A stretch of 64,000 nt of DNA, from the NCBI RefSeq assembly GCF_000424625.1, contig NZ_AUKG01000003.1, forward strand, positions 124,001 to 188,000, written 5' to 3'. A program made the translations under genes and the position numbers. The notes below the pieces were generated by a model. The model was not told the DNA's origin and made no database searches. It saw only the letters and a program-made list of their open reading frames with translations. Positions 42,250-51,199 of this stretch are shown here, piece after piece. This stretch comes from Conexibacter woesei Iso977N (lineage in GTDB: Bacteria > Actinomycetota > Thermoleophilia > Solirubrobacterales > Solirubrobacteraceae). Position 1 is the stretch's first letter; every line of letters begins with the position of its first letter.

Positions 42250-43457
42250 CCCGCGAGGGCGAGCGTCACGCGGTCGGCCAGCAGGCGGCCGCGCAGCGTC
42301 AGCACCGCGCGCCCGGCGGCGAGCGGCTCCGGCTCCAGGAGCCCGTCGGCGGCCAGCTGCGCGGCGGTCGCGCGATTGTCCCCGTCGAGCTCCAGCCCGT
42401 CGCGCAGCCGCACCGCGAGCATCACGTGCTCCAGCCGCGCGGCATCGTCATCGGGTTGCTCGCGCCCCGCCGCGGGCGACGCGCCCTCGGCCAGCAGCGC
42501 CATCCAGCGCGCGGGGTGCAGGACGTTCCACCAGCGCACGCCGCCGACGTGCGAGTGCGCGCCCGGTCCCGCGCCCCACCAGTCGCCGCCGCCCCAGTAG
42601 CCGAGGTTGTGGAGGCAGCGGTCGGCGTCGGTCCGCGCGTAGTTGGCGACCTCGTACCAACGCAGCCCGGCGTCGCCGAGGATCCGCTCGGCGGTCTCGT
42701 AGCGCGCGGCGAGCACGTCGTCGTCGGGCGCCGGCAGCTCGCCGCGGCGCACGCGCGCCGCGAGCTTCGTGCCCGGCTCGACGATCAGCGAGTAGGCCGA
42801 GACGTGGTCGGGCTCGGCCTCCAGCGCGGCGTGCAGCGAGCGTTCCCAGTCCTCGGCGCGCTCGCCGGGCGTGCCGTAGATGAGGTCGAGCGAGACGTGC
42901 TCGAAGCCGGCGGCCCGCGCCTCGCGCGCCGCGGCGACCGCGCGGCCGGACGTGTGGTGGCGGTCGAGCGTCTCCAGCACGTGCGCGGACGCCGACTGCA
43001 TCCCGAGCGAGATGCGCGTGAACCCGGCCTCGCGCAGCGCGGCGAGCGCGACCGGGTCGACCGACTCCGGGTTGGCCTCGGTGGTGACCTCGGCGCCGGG
43101 CGCGAGGCCGATGTGCTCGCGGATCGCGTCGAGGATCCGGGCCAGCTCAGCGGGCGGCAGGAGGGTCGGCGTGCCGCCGCCGAGGAAGACCGTCTGCGCG
43201 CGCGGCGCGGCGTCCCCGAGCACGCGCCGCGCGAGCGCCAACTCGGCCCGGATCGCGGCGCCGTAGCCCGCGGGCGTCGCCTCGCTCGGGATGTAGGTGT
43301 TGAAGTCGCAGTACCCGCAGATCGACGCGCAGTACGGGACGTGCACATAGACGCCGAACGGCCGCCCGGGCTCGCCGAGCCCGCGCAGGGACGCCTCCGG
43401 CAGCGCGCCGTCGGCGGGTGGTGCTTCGCCGTCGGGCAGGCGCGCCATGTCGGCCAC
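42246..43457 (-). CDS. hemW: radical SAM heme chaperone HemW
   Basis: The 403-residue protein carries the radical SAM cluster motif YCASICGYCDF (C-x3-C-x2-C), preceded by FGVYVHVPY, then TVFLGGGTPTLLPP, EVTTEANPESVDP, TRISLGMQSASAHVLETLDRHH, SLDLIYGTPGE and a C-terminal HemN-like domain (NVLHPARWMALLAEG ...). The C-x3-C-x2-C-x-F (rather than the HemN C-x-F pattern with extra motifs) and length fit HemW, which delivers heme to membrane proteins. It shares a CTAG stop with the convergent acetyltransferase. Confidence 0.9.
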   Translation of the reverse strand: MADMARLPDGEAPPADGALPEASLRGLGEPGRPFGVYVHVPYCASICGYCDFNTYIPSEATPAGYGAAIRAELALARRVLGDAAPRAQTVFLGGGTPTLLPPAELARILDAIREHIGLAPGAEVTTEANPESVDPVALAALREAGFTRISLGMQSASAHVLETLDRHHTSGRAVAAAREARAAGFEHVSLDLIYGTPGERAEDWERSLHAALEAEPDHVSAYSLIVEPGTKLAARVRRGELPAPDDDVLAARYETAERILGDAGLRWYEVANYARTDADRCLHNLGYWGGGDWWGAGPGAHSHVGGVRWWNVLHPARWMALLAEGASPAAGREQPDDDAARLEHVMLAVRLRDGLELDGDNRATAAQLAADGLLEPEPLAAGRAVLTLRGRLLADRVTLALAG

Positions 43458-43499
43458 AGCGTAGGCGTTCGGCGCCTCGTGCGTGCGCGCGCGAGTGAC

Positions 43500-43877
43500 C
43501 TACGGCTCGGGAAGCCGGTCCCGGAACCCGCCCGCGCCCGCGACGTGCGCGCCCGCCGCCCGGACCCGGGACGCCAGCTCGCGGTCGGACGTCACGACCG
43601 TCAGGGTCGCCGGGTCGCCGTCGGCCGCCACACGCGCGGCGACCGCGTCGTCGGCGGCGTTGCGCCCGCCGGGCGCGAAGCCGACCGTGACGCGCGGCGC
43701 GCCGTCCTGGCCGACCGCGCGCTCGCGCCCGTCGAAGACGACCGCGACCTCCTCGCCGGAGCCGGCGGCGAACGCGTCGAGCGCCGCGACCAGCCGCGCC
43801 ATCGCGCCCGTCCGGTCGCGCCACCAGCCGTCCGGCCGCGCGCCGATCACGTTGTTGCCGTCCACGAGCCACCGCAT
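43500..43877 (-). CDS. NYN-domain (YacP-like) ribonuclease family protein
   Basis: The 125-residue protein has the PIN-like NYN pattern: MRWLVDGNNVIGARPDGWW with the first metal-binding Asp, VVFDGRER with another Asp, NAADDAVAARVAADGD and LTVVTSDRELASRVRAAGAHV. Such proteins are RNases or tRNA/rRNA-processing factors. It starts near 43877; the upstream GTG/ATG codons extend into the divergent lipoprotein gene promoter and are less likely. The divergent lipoprotein gene begins only 36 bp away. Confidence 0.8.
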   Translation of the reverse strand: MRWLVDGNNVIGARPDGWWRDRTGAMARLVAALDAFAAGSGEEVAVVFDGRERAVGQDGAPRVTVGFAPGGRNAADDAVAARVAADGDPATLTVVTSDRELASRVRAAGAHVAGAGGFRDRLPEP

Positions 43878-43913
43878 CGTCGTGTCGATGATGCCCGCTA
43901 TGGTCGCTGCCCG

Positions 43914-44378
43914 ATGATCGCCCGCGCGGCCGCCCTGCTCGCCGTCGTCGCCGCCCTCGCGGGCTGCGGGAGCAGCAGCGACGGCGCGTCCGGCGCGCGC
44001 GCCGACTACGTCAAGGCGCTGAACTCCGCGCAGTCCGGGCTGGCGTCGAGGTTCACGAAGCTGGGCGAGAAGATCACGCCCACCAGCTCCGCCAAGCAGG
44101 ATCGGGCCACCTTGGGGGCGTATGAGACCGTCGTGGACTCCACCGTCAGCCAGCTGCGCGCGATCGACCCTCCGACCGGGCTCGAGACGCTGCACCGCCG
44201 GTTCACCGCGCAGCTCGCCGGCTACGGCAGCGCGGTCAGGACCGCGCGCGCCCGGATCACGGGCGACGACCCGCGCGCGATCCTCGCCGCGCAGGGCGAC
44301 CTGCAGGCGTCGCTGCAGCGCACGGGGCGGCAGCTGAACGCCACGATCGAGGCCATCAACAAGAACCTGAAGGACTGA
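43914..44378 (+). CDS. small lipoprotein
   Basis: The 154-residue product has a lipobox LAGC at about residue 18 (AALLAVVAALAGC) followed by a Ser/Gly linker and an all-helical domain (YVKALNSAQSGLASRFTKLGEKI ... LQASLQRTGRQLNATIEAINKNL) of unknown function. TATGGT at 43899-43904 lies 9 bases before the ATG. It ends 8 bp before the O-antigen ligase-like gene and is probably co-transcribed with it. Confidence 0.7.
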   Translation: MIARAAALLAVVAALAGCGSSSDGASGARADYVKALNSAQSGLASRFTKLGEKITPTSSAKQDRATLGAYETVVDSTVSQLRAIDPPTGLETLHRRFTAQLAGYGSAVRTARARITGDDPRAILAAQGDLQASLQRTGRQLNATIEAINKNLKD

Positions 44379-44386
44379 GCGCGGCC

Positions 44387-46420
44387 GTGCTCGCCCGCCG
44401 GCTGCGCGCCGCGCCGATCACGATCCCGACGCTGCTCGCGGTCGCGATCTTCCTGGCCTGGATCCCGCTCGACGGCGGCCAGGCGATCACCCGCTGGGCG
44501 CCCGGCGGGATCCTCGTCGTGGCGCTGCTGGCGCTCGCGGTCTTCGGCCTGCCGTGGTCGTGGCGCGGGCTGGGCGCGCCGGTCAGGATCGCCGCGCTCG
44601 GCCTCGCGGCCTTCACCGCGTGGAGCTTCCTGTCGATCGCGTGGGCCGACGACCAGGGCATCGCGCTGGAGGGCGCGGACCGGACTCTCCTGTACCTCGC
44701 GGTCTTCCTGCTGTTCGCGCTCTGGCCGCAGCGCCCGGCGACCGCGGCGTGGGTGCTCGGGCTCTGGACGGTGGGCGTCGGCGCGATCGCGCTGATCACG
44801 CTGATCCGGGTCGGGACGCTCGCCGACCCGACCAGGTTGTTCGACTACGACCGCCTGCTGCGCCCGGTCGGCTACGCCAACGCGCAGCCCGCGACGTGGC
44901 TGATGGCGTTCTGGCCGGCGGTGACGCTGGCGGCGACCGGCCGCGTGCCGTTCTGGCTGCGCGGGCTGTTCGCGGCGCTGGCCGTCGTGCTGATGGACAC
45001 CGCGCTCCTGAGCCTGAGCCGCGGCGCGCTGCTGTCGCTGCCGGTCGTCGTGCTGTTGTTGGTGGCGTTGGTCCCGGGGCGCCTGCGCAACATCGCGGCG
45101 CTGGTCCCGATCGCGGGCGCCGCGGCGCTGGCGCTGCCGAAGGTCCTGGACGTCGGCGACGCGATCGACGCGAACCCCCAGGGCGACGTGCCCGCCGCGT
45201 GCGCGGCGGTGTTCCACACCATCTTGATCCTGGCCGTCGCCGCGGGCGTGGTCGTCGCGGCCGTCGCGGCGTGGGAGACGTTCCGCCCGCCGTCGGAGCG
45301 CGCCGCGGCGCGGATCCGGACCGGCTGGCGCGGGCTGGTCGTCGCCGGCGCGGTCGTCGGCGTGATCGGCGGGCTGGTCGTGGTCGGCAACCCGGTCCAC
45401 CGCGTCGACCACGCGTGGCAGTCGTTCAAGGGCGGCTACTCGGACAACACCGGCTCGTCGAACCGCCTCACGGCCGGGCTCGGGTCCAGCCGCTACGACT
45501 TCTACCGCGTCGCGCTCAACGTCTTCGCCGAGCACCCGATCGCGGGCGCCGGGGCCGACAACTTCTTCCAGGACTACCTGCAGCACGGCACCTCCACCGA
45601 GACGCCCAAGTACCCGCACAACTTCGCGCTGCGGACGCTCTCGCAGACCGGGCTGATCGGCACGCTGCTGCTGTTCGGCGCGCTCGGCGCGGCGCTGGTC
45701 GCCGCGTGGCGCGGGATGCGCGCCGCCGGGCGCGACCCGCTCGCCGCCGCGGTCGCGGGCGGCGCGACGCTGGGGTTCTTCTACTGGATCGCGCACGGCA
45801 TGTCCGACTGGTTCTGGGAATGGGCGGGGCTCGGGGCGCCGGCCTTCGCGCTCCTGGGACTGGCCTGCGCGCTGGCGCCGCGCGCGGATGTCCGGGAGGA
45901 GACCGCCGAGGCGGCGGCGTCCCCGAGGTTGGCGCGCGCGCCGCTGCTGCTCGCGGGCGGCGCGGCCGTCCTGCTGCTGGCCGCCGCCGTGGTCCTGGCC
46001 GGCCCGTGGCTGGCCCAGCGCGACGTCGACGCCGCGGCCAAGGTGTACACGTCGCGGCCGTTCGAGGCCTACTCGCGCCTGGACCGCGCCGCCAGGCTCA
46101 ACCCGCTGTCGGATCAGCCCGCGCTGATCAAGGGCTCGATCGCCCTGCGCTACGGCGACCTGCCGCGGGCGCAGGCCGCGTTCCAGGACGCGCTGGCCCG
46201 CAACCCGCGCGGCCAGTATGCGACGCTCGAGCTCGGCGGGATCGCGTCGGTCCAGGGCGACAGGGCGACCGCGCAGCGGCTGCTCGATCGCGCGTCGGCG
46301 CTGGCGCCGCGCGACGAGAACGCGCGCGAGGCGGCGAGGGTCGCCCGCGCCGGGCACGTCGTGAACCTCGTGAAGCTCAACCAGCGGTTGCTGGAGTCGG
46401 GCGAGCAGCTCGCTGGGTGA
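44387..46420 (+). CDS. O-antigen ligase-like membrane protein with TPR tail
   Basis: The 677-residue protein has about 12 membrane segments of the Wzy/WaaL type. The long extracytoplasmic loop includes the conserved RYDFYRVALNVFAEHPIAGAGADNFFQDYLQHG, PKYPHNFALRTLSQTGLIGTLLLFGALG and HGMSDWFWEW. Residues 555-677 are soluble and form TPR-like helices (ALIKGSIALRYGDLPRAQAAFQDALARNP ...). It should join or polymerise surface polysaccharide on the outer face of the membrane. The glycosyl-1-phosphate transferase gene at 47294 supports a polysaccharide role. Confidence 0.85.
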   Translation: MLARRLRAAPITIPTLLAVAIFLAWIPLDGGQAITRWAPGGILVVALLALAVFGLPWSWRGLGAPVRIAALGLAAFTAWSFLSIAWADDQGIALEGADRTLLYLAVFLLFALWPQRPATAAWVLGLWTVGVGAIALITLIRVGTLADPTRLFDYDRLLRPVGYANAQPATWLMAFWPAVTLAATGRVPFWLRGLFAALAVVLMDTALLSLSRGALLSLPVVVLLLVALVPGRLRNIAALVPIAGAAALALPKVLDVGDAIDANPQGDVPAACAAVFHTILILAVAAGVVVAAVAAWETFRPPSERAAARIRTGWRGLVVAGAVVGVIGGLVVVGNPVHRVDHAWQSFKGGYSDNTGSSNRLTAGLGSSRYDFYRVALNVFAEHPIAGAGADNFFQDYLQHGTSTETPKYPHNFALRTLSQTGLIGTLLLFGALGAALVAAWRGMRAAGRDPLAAAVAGGATLGFFYWIAHGMSDWFWEWAGLGAPAFALLGLACALAPRADVREETAEAAASPRLARAPLLLAGGAAVLLLAAAVVLAGPWLAQRDVDAAAKVYTSRPFEAYSRLDRAARLNPLSDQPALIKGSIALRYGDLPRAQAAFQDALARNPRGQYATLELGGIASVQGDRATAQRLLDRASALAPRDENAREAARVARAGHVVNLVKLNQRLLESGEQLAG

Positions 46421-46422
46421 CC

Positions 46423-46448
46423 CCGTGGGTGAGGAATTTCACCCGCGG
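46423..46448 (+). terminator. hairpin after the O-antigen ligase-like gene
   Basis: CCGTGGGTGA, a six-base loop and TCACCCGCGG pair with one G-U wobble, starting 2 bases after the stop codon. No U-tract follows. Confidence 0.5.
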
Positions 46449-46469
46449 ACGATGTCCTCTCACGCCGAC

Positions 46470-46566
46470 AACTTCATCGAACGCACAGATCCCGGTGGTA
46501 CGGTCGAACGACTGCCGGGCAGCGCGGAGGGGTGTCGGCGGTAGGACAGGGTCAGACGATGAAGTT
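46470..46566 (+). promoter_or_regulatory. possible structured 5' leader
   Basis: AACTTCATCG (46470-46479) and CGATGAAGTT (46557-46566) form a perfect 10-bp closing stem around 77 bases that include an inner CCCGG (46491-46495) / CCGGG (46515-46519) pairing. The structure ends 30 bases before the ATG at 46597. I could not match it to a known riboswitch. Confidence 0.4.
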
Positions 46567-46596
46567 CGCGCAACGATCGGCAGGGAAGGCCTACGA

Positions 46597-47259
46597 ATGA
46601 TGCCCCACGCGCCTAGGCACGTCGGTGTCCGCCTCATGACTCCCCACGCTTCGCTCTCACGCCTCCTCACGCTGCTCGCGACCGCCGTCGCGGCGGCTGC
46701 GCTCCTGCCCGCCGCGGCGCTCGCGGGCAGCCCGCTGCTGTCCGGCTACGCGGCGCCCGGATCGAGCGAGCAGGCGGTCCTCGGCGGCGGCGTCGTGGGC
46801 GGTGGCTCCGGCGGCGGTGGGAGCGACAGCGACAACAACTCGGGCGCGAGCGGCTCGCTGGCCGTGACCGCGACCACGAACAGCGCGAACGCTACGGGCT
46901 CCTCGAGCCGTTCTTCGTCCGGGTCGGGCTCCACGCTGAAGTCGACCCCGCACCGCAAGAACTCGGCGTCGCATACGTCTTCGCATACGAAGAGCAGCAC
47001 CACGTCCACCGGATCCACCACATCTTCCAGCAGCCAGACATCGAGCGCGACGACGCCGACCGCCCGCCCGGGCGCGCCGGCGGTGGTGGCCTACCGCACC
47101 ACGGCCGGCTCGGTCTCGTCGTTCCCGCTGACGGCGGGCGAGATCCTGATCGCCCTGCTCGGGCTGCTCGCGATCGTGCTCGCCGCGCTCGGCCTGCGGA
47201 TCGTCATGCGCGACGGTGGCGGCGACGGTTCGTCGATCTCTCAAGTCGCGGTGCGTTGA
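46597..47259 (+). CDS. Ser/Thr/Gly-rich exported protein with C-terminal membrane anchor
   Basis: The 220-residue protein has a signal peptide (LLTLLATAVAAAALLPAAALA), a Gly-rich stretch (GGGVVGGGSGGGGSDSDN), a long low-complexity Ser/Thr/Lys region (about residues 75-160), and one C-terminal membrane segment (EILIALLGLLAIVLAALGLRIVM). It resembles wall-spanning or glycosylated stalk proteins. The start ATG at 46597 has GGGAAGG upstream. It lies between two polysaccharide genes and may be part of the surface-polymer machinery. Confidence 0.6.
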   Translation: MMPHAPRHVGVRLMTPHASLSRLLTLLATAVAAAALLPAAALAGSPLLSGYAAPGSSEQAVLGGGVVGGGSGGGGSDSDNNSGASGSLAVTATTNSANATGSSSRSSSGSGSTLKSTPHRKNSASHTSSHTKSSTTSTGSTTSSSSQTSSATTPTARPGAPAVVAYRTTAGSVSSFPLTAGEILIALLGLLAIVLAALGLRIVMRDGGGDGSSISQVAVR

Positions 47260-47293
47260 GGCCGACGAACGCTGGTAGACGGGGAATCTCCAG

Positions 47294-48805
47294 GTGAGCC
47301 GAATCGAAGTCAGCCAGCAGAGCGCCCAAGCGGCGCCCTTGCACGCGCCGGTCGGCGCGGGGCCCGGCGTTCTCGCCGGGCAGTCGCTGCTGCGCCGGCA
47401 CGAGCCGTCCGGACTTCGCCGCCTGCTGCAGTCGGCGGTCCTGCGCCCGGCGCTCGACGCGATCTGCCTGGCCTTCTCGCTCGTCCTCGCCTTCCGCTGG
47501 CCGCAGGAGCCGGTGGCGCTGAACGAGGCGTGGACGATGCTGTTCTTCCCGCCGATCGTGATGCTGCTGCTGCTGATCCGCGGCATGTACGAGCGGCGCC
47601 TGCGTCCCACCATCTTGGACGGCGTCGTCCCGATCGCCGGCAGCGTGTCGATCGCGGCGATGTTCGTCGTCGTGCTGCAGATCTACGTCGGCGGCGAGAG
47701 CGCCGTGTCGTCGGTCGCCGCGCACCTGTGGGCGGCCGCGCTGGTCAGCGTCGGCGCCGAGCGCGTCGCGCTGCTGGGCCTGCAGCGGGTCGCGCGCACG
47801 CGCGGCCTCGACGGCGCGCCGACGATCATCGTCGGCGCGGGCAACGTCGGCATGCGCCTGGCCCGGCGCCTGGAGGTCAACCCGCAGTACGGGCTGACGC
47901 CGGTCGGGTTCCTGGACGCCAACCCGCTGGAGATCTCGGCCGGCTCGGCCGACTCGCCCGGGATCCCGGTGCTCGGCTCGCCCGACGAGCTGGACTGGAT
48001 CGCGCAGCTGACCGGTGCCGAGCACGTCGTCATCGCGTTCTCGTCGGAGCCCGACGAGCGCCTCGTCGACCTCGTGCGCCGCTGCGAGGCGCTGGGGTTG
48101 GAGGTCTCGCTCGTCCCGCGCCTGTTCGAGTCGCTCAACCACCGCGCGACCTACGAGCCGCTCGGCGGCACGCCGCTGATGGGCCTGCGCTCGGTGCACC
48201 CGAAGGGCTGGCAGTTCGCGGTCAAGCACGCGTTCGACCGCATCGGCGCGGCGCTGCTGATCCTCGCGTTCTCGCCGCTGATGGCGACGATCGCGCTGCT
48301 CGTCAAGCTGTCGTCGCCGGGCCCGATCGTCTTCCGCCAGCGCCGCGTCGGCCGCGACGGCACGGTCTTCGACCTCTACAAGTTCCGCTCGATGCGCCCG
48401 CCGGACCCCAACGCGCAGTCGTTCCAACCGGGCGAGGGCTCGGCGCCGGGCGGCGTCGAGGGCACCGACCGCCGGACGTGGATCGGGCGCCTGCTGCGCC
48501 GCACGTCGCTGGACGAGCTGCCGCAGTTCTTCAACGTGCTGCGCGGCGACATGTCGCTCGTCGGCCCGCGGCCGGAGCGCCCGGAGTTCGTCGAGCTGTT
48601 CGAGTCCGACATCCGCCGCTACGGCGATCGTCACCGCGTGAAGTCCGGCGTGACCGGCTGGGCGCAGGTGCACGGGCTGCGCGGGCAGACGTCGCTGAGC
48701 GACCGCGTCGAGTGGGACAACTACTACATCGAGCACTGGACGCTGGGCCTGGACGTCAAGATCCTGGCCCTGACGATGCTCGAAGTGCTGCGCCCCGCCG
48801 AGTAG
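47294..48805 (+). CDS. polyprenyl-phosphate glycosyl-1-phosphate transferase (WcaJ-like)
   Basis: The 503-residue protein has an N-terminal membrane region (about residues 50-165), a CoA-binding-like Rossmann domain (GAPTIIVGAGNVGMRLARRLEVNPQYGLTPVGFLDANP), then a membrane-hairpin and the bacterial sugar-transferase domain. The last contains SSPGPIVFRQRRVGRDGTVFDLYKFRSM, RTSLDELPQFFNVLRGDMSLVGPRPERPEFV and GVTGWAQVHGLRG. It transfers a sugar-1-phosphate to undecaprenyl phosphate and starts surface-polysaccharide repeat synthesis. The GTG start is preceded by CCAGGTGAGC-like sequence. Confidence 0.94.
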   Translation: MSRIEVSQQSAQAAPLHAPVGAGPGVLAGQSLLRRHEPSGLRRLLQSAVLRPALDAICLAFSLVLAFRWPQEPVALNEAWTMLFFPPIVMLLLLIRGMYERRLRPTILDGVVPIAGSVSIAAMFVVVLQIYVGGESAVSSVAAHLWAAALVSVGAERVALLGLQRVARTRGLDGAPTIIVGAGNVGMRLARRLEVNPQYGLTPVGFLDANPLEISAGSADSPGIPVLGSPDELDWIAQLTGAEHVVIAFSSEPDERLVDLVRRCEALGLEVSLVPRLFESLNHRATYEPLGGTPLMGLRSVHPKGWQFAVKHAFDRIGAALLILAFSPLMATIALLVKLSSPGPIVFRQRRVGRDGTVFDLYKFRSMRPPDPNAQSFQPGEGSAPGGVEGTDRRTWIGRLLRRTSLDELPQFFNVLRGDMSLVGPRPERPEFVELFESDIRRYGDRHRVKSGVTGWAQVHGLRGQTSLSDRVEWDNYYIEHWTLGLDVKILALTMLEVLRPAE

Positions 48806-48836
48806 CGCGCGGCGTTCCTTCACTACGCTGTCCGGC

Positions 48837-48923
48837 GTGAGCCGGTTCTGGATCTGGATGCAGGCGCTGATCGTCGTCTGCGTTCTCGCAAGCGTGATCA
48901 TCGCCACGATCAAGCTGTCCTGA
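48837..48923 (+). CDS. 28-residue single-span membrane miniprotein
   Basis: A GTG-started frame encodes VSRFWIWMQALIVVCVLASV followed by IIATIKLS, one clean membrane helix with an aromatic N-terminal belt and a Lys end. TACGCT at 48824-48829 lies 7 bases before the GTG, the same leaderless arrangement as at uspA, which begins 20 bp after its stop. The hydrophobic pattern and promoter support a real gene; function unknown. Confidence 0.55.
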   Translation: MSRFWIWMQALIVVCVLASVIIATIKLS

Positions 48924-48942
48924 GGGACATAGACTGCCGCGC

Positions 48943-49386
48943 ATGTACCGGCAGATCGTGGTGGGCACCGATGGCTCCGAGACCGCGGCGAAGGCCGTCG
49001 GGCAGGCGGCCGAGCTGGCCGCGTCCGTCGGCGCGACGCTGTTGGTCGTCTCGGCGTTCGAGCCGGTCAGCGGCTCGCGCCTGAGGGAGGAGGCGGCGCA
49101 GGTCCCGGACGACGTGCGCTGGATGGTCAACCCGCGCGAGGACGTCGACGCGACGCTGTCGCGCGCCGCCGAGCTGGCCGCCGAGAAGGGCGCGGACTCC
49201 AAGACGTTCGCGCGCCAGGGCGATCCGGCCGACGCGATCCTCGACGTCGCCGAGGAGCAGGGCGCCGACCTGATCGTGGTCGGCAACAAGGGCATGACGG
49301 GCGCGAAGCGCTTCCTGCTGGGCTCGGTGCCCAACAAGGTGTCGCACCACGCGCCGTGCAGCGTGCTGATCGTCCGGACTACGTAA
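48943..49386 (+). CDS. universal stress protein (UspA family)
   Basis: The 147-residue protein has the Usp fold: MYRQIVVGTDGSETAAKAVGQAAEL, VGATLLVVSAFEPV and the ATP-binding signature GADLIVVGNKGMTGAKRFLLGSVPNKVSHHAPCSVLIVR (G-x2-G-x9-G-S type), so it is probably an ATP-binding member. TAGACT at 48930-48935 lies 7 bases before the ATG. Its 3' end overlaps the convergent subtilase gene by 8 bp. Confidence 0.93.
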   Translation: MYRQIVVGTDGSETAAKAVGQAAELAASVGATLLVVSAFEPVSGSRLREEAAQVPDDVRWMVNPREDVDATLSRAAELAAEKGADSKTFARQGDPADAILDVAEEQGADLIVVGNKGMTGAKRFLLGSVPNKVSHHAPCSVLIVRTT

Positions 49387-50656
49387 CGGGGACGGCCGGG
49401 TCCGTCGCGGCCGCGGCGTTGATCAGGCCCCAGCCGTAGCTCTTGTCGTAGCCCCTCGGGCCGAGGTCGCGGGCGGTCGCCTCCAGGCGGTGCTCGATCG
49501 CGGCGGCCGACGGGTCGGCGCCGAGGATCCCGGAGGCGACGATCAGCGCGGCGGTCGCCGAGACGTGCGGGACCGCCATCGAGGTGCCCTCGTAGGAGTG
49601 CGGGATGCCGATCTTGTCCTTGTGGACGCCGATCAGCGTCATCTGCGCGATGTTGCGCCCGGGCTTGCCGCCGTAGGCGCAGCCGGGGTCGGTCAGCTCG
49701 GCGTCGTCGCCGCCGCCGGGCGCCACGAGGTCCAGGCCGTGGCCGGTGTTGGAGTAGTCGGCCAGGCAGCCGTGCTCGGTCGTGCCGCCGACCGACAGGA
49801 CGTTGTCGTTGCGCGCCGGGTAGGCGACCGCGGGGTCGCCCTCGTTGCCGGAGGCCGCGACGACCAGGACGCCCTTGGCGCGCGCGTAGGCGATCGCGTC
49901 GATGAGCTCCGGGATCACGTCGCGCGTGACCGTGGAGTCGAACTCCAGGCTCATGTTGATGATCTTGGCCCCATGGTCGGCCGCCCAGCGGACGCCCTGG
50001 GCGATCACCGGCGCGTCGCCCTCGCCGAGGTCGTCGAGGACCTTGACGGGCATGATCGACGCGCCGTAGGCCAGGCCGGTGAGGCCGATGCCGTTGTTGG
50101 TGGTCTCGGCGATCGTCGAGGTGACGTGCGTGCCGTGGCCGTTACGGTCGTTGGCGTAGTCGTCGTGGCCGATGAAGTCGTGGCCGGCGACGAAGCGCGT
50201 GCCGGCGAGGTCCGGGGAGGCGGGCGTCCTGCCGAACCTGCGGTAGGCGACGCCGGTGTCGAGGACGGCGACCTTGACGCCCTTGGCGCCGGGGCGCCCG
50301 GCGGCGATCAGGTGCGCCCACGCGTCGGGCGCGTCCACGCCCGCGGGGCCGGTGAAGTTCCACTGCACGGCGGCCCAGCGGCCGGGCTTGACGCCGCGGC
50401 CCGGGTCGTCCGGGAGGTAGGCGCCGGTGCTCGTCGCGTGGGCGACGACGTTCGGGACCGCGTAGCGGACGCGCGCGCTGCGCTTGAGGCGCGCGATCGT
50501 CGCGACGGCGTTGGTGGTCCGGACCGTGTGGAACGCCGTCGAGCCCTTGTAGCCGACGACGACCGTCGCCGCGGACGAGGCGGAGGCGGGGAGCACGGCG
50601 AGGGACAGAGCCGCCGCAGCGGCGGCGAGCAGGCGTGAGGAAGGTGCGGGGCGCAA
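49379..50656 (-). CDS. secreted subtilisin-like serine protease (S8)
   Basis: The 425-residue protein has a signal peptide (LLAAAAAALSLAVLPASASSAA), a short prodomain (VVGYKGSTAFHTVRTTNAVATIARLK) and the S8 catalytic triad: VKVAVLDTGVAYR (Asp), NGHGTHVTSTIAETTNN (His) and SYEGTSMAVPHVSATAALIVA (Ser). The oxyanion Asn lies in VVAASGNEGDP. It should be an exported, self-activated endopeptidase, with Cys pairs in GCLADYSNTG and DPGCAYGG for stability. A neighbouring Usp gene overlaps its end; no operon partner is evident. Confidence 0.95.
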   Translation of the reverse strand: MRPAPSSRLLAAAAAALSLAVLPASASSAATVVVGYKGSTAFHTVRTTNAVATIARLKRSARVRYAVPNVVAHATSTGAYLPDDPGRGVKPGRWAAVQWNFTGPAGVDAPDAWAHLIAAGRPGAKGVKVAVLDTGVAYRRFGRTPASPDLAGTRFVAGHDFIGHDDYANDRNGHGTHVTSTIAETTNNGIGLTGLAYGASIMPVKVLDDLGEGDAPVIAQGVRWAADHGAKIINMSLEFDSTVTRDVIPELIDAIAYARAKGVLVVAASGNEGDPAVAYPARNDNVLSVGGTTEHGCLADYSNTGHGLDLVAPGGGDDAELTDPGCAYGGKPGRNIAQMTLIGVHKDKIGIPHSYEGTSMAVPHVSATAALIVASGILGADPSAAAIEHRLEATARDLGPRGYDKSYGWGLINAAAATDPAVPVT

Positions 50657-50715
50657 AGGCGGTTCTACGGAGGAACCCTCGCTGCGGCGAGAAGTTCCAC
50701 CATCATGACGATCGG

Positions 50716-51177
50716 ATGAGCATGCCGGATCTGCATGAAGGCTTCATGAGGCTCGCGCTGGACGAGGCGCGCGCGGCCACCGAGCACGGCGACGTGCCGA
50801 TCGGCGCGGTGGTCGTGTCCGATGCCGGTCAGGTGCTGGCGCGGGGCAGGAACGAGCGCGAGTTGCACGAGGACCCGACCGCGCACGCCGAGGTGCTGGC
50901 GCTGCGGCGGGCTGCCGAGGCGCTGGGAAGTTGGCGCGTCCTCGATGCCACGTTGTACGTGACGCTGGAGCCGTGCACGATGTGCGCGGGCGCGATCGTG
51001 CTGTCGCGGATCCCGCGCGTGGTCTACGCGGCGCCCGATCCGAAGGCCGGCGCGGCGGGCAGCGTCCTCGACGTGCTCGCTGACGAGCGGTTGAACCACC
51101 GCCCGGAAGTCGTCGGCGGGGTTCTCGCTGACGAAGCGGCAGAGCTCCTGCGGTCCTTTTTCCGCGCTCGTCGGTAA
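50716..51177 (+). CDS. tadA: tRNA-specific adenosine deaminase
   Basis: The 153-residue protein has the zinc-dependent deaminase signatures DPTAHAEVLALRRAAE (His and catalytic Glu) and TLYVTLEPCTMCAGAIVLSRIPRVVYAAPDPKAGAAGS (Cys-x2-Cys zinc ligands), with the TadA-specific RNA-binding C-terminal helix. It converts A34 to inosine in tRNA-Arg(ACG), whose gene is in this window, allowing it to read CGU, CGC and CGA. It is followed by tRNA-Ser(CGA), a common actinobacterial neighbour. Confidence 0.94.
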   Translation: MSMPDLHEGFMRLALDEARAATEHGDVPIGAVVVSDAGQVLARGRNERELHEDPTAHAEVLALRRAAEALGSWRVLDATLYVTLEPCTMCAGAIVLSRIPRVVYAAPDPKAGAAGSVLDVLADERLNHRPEVVGGVLADEAAELLRSFFRARR

Positions 51178-51199
51178 CCTCTCGCCTTCCGCCGTACCC

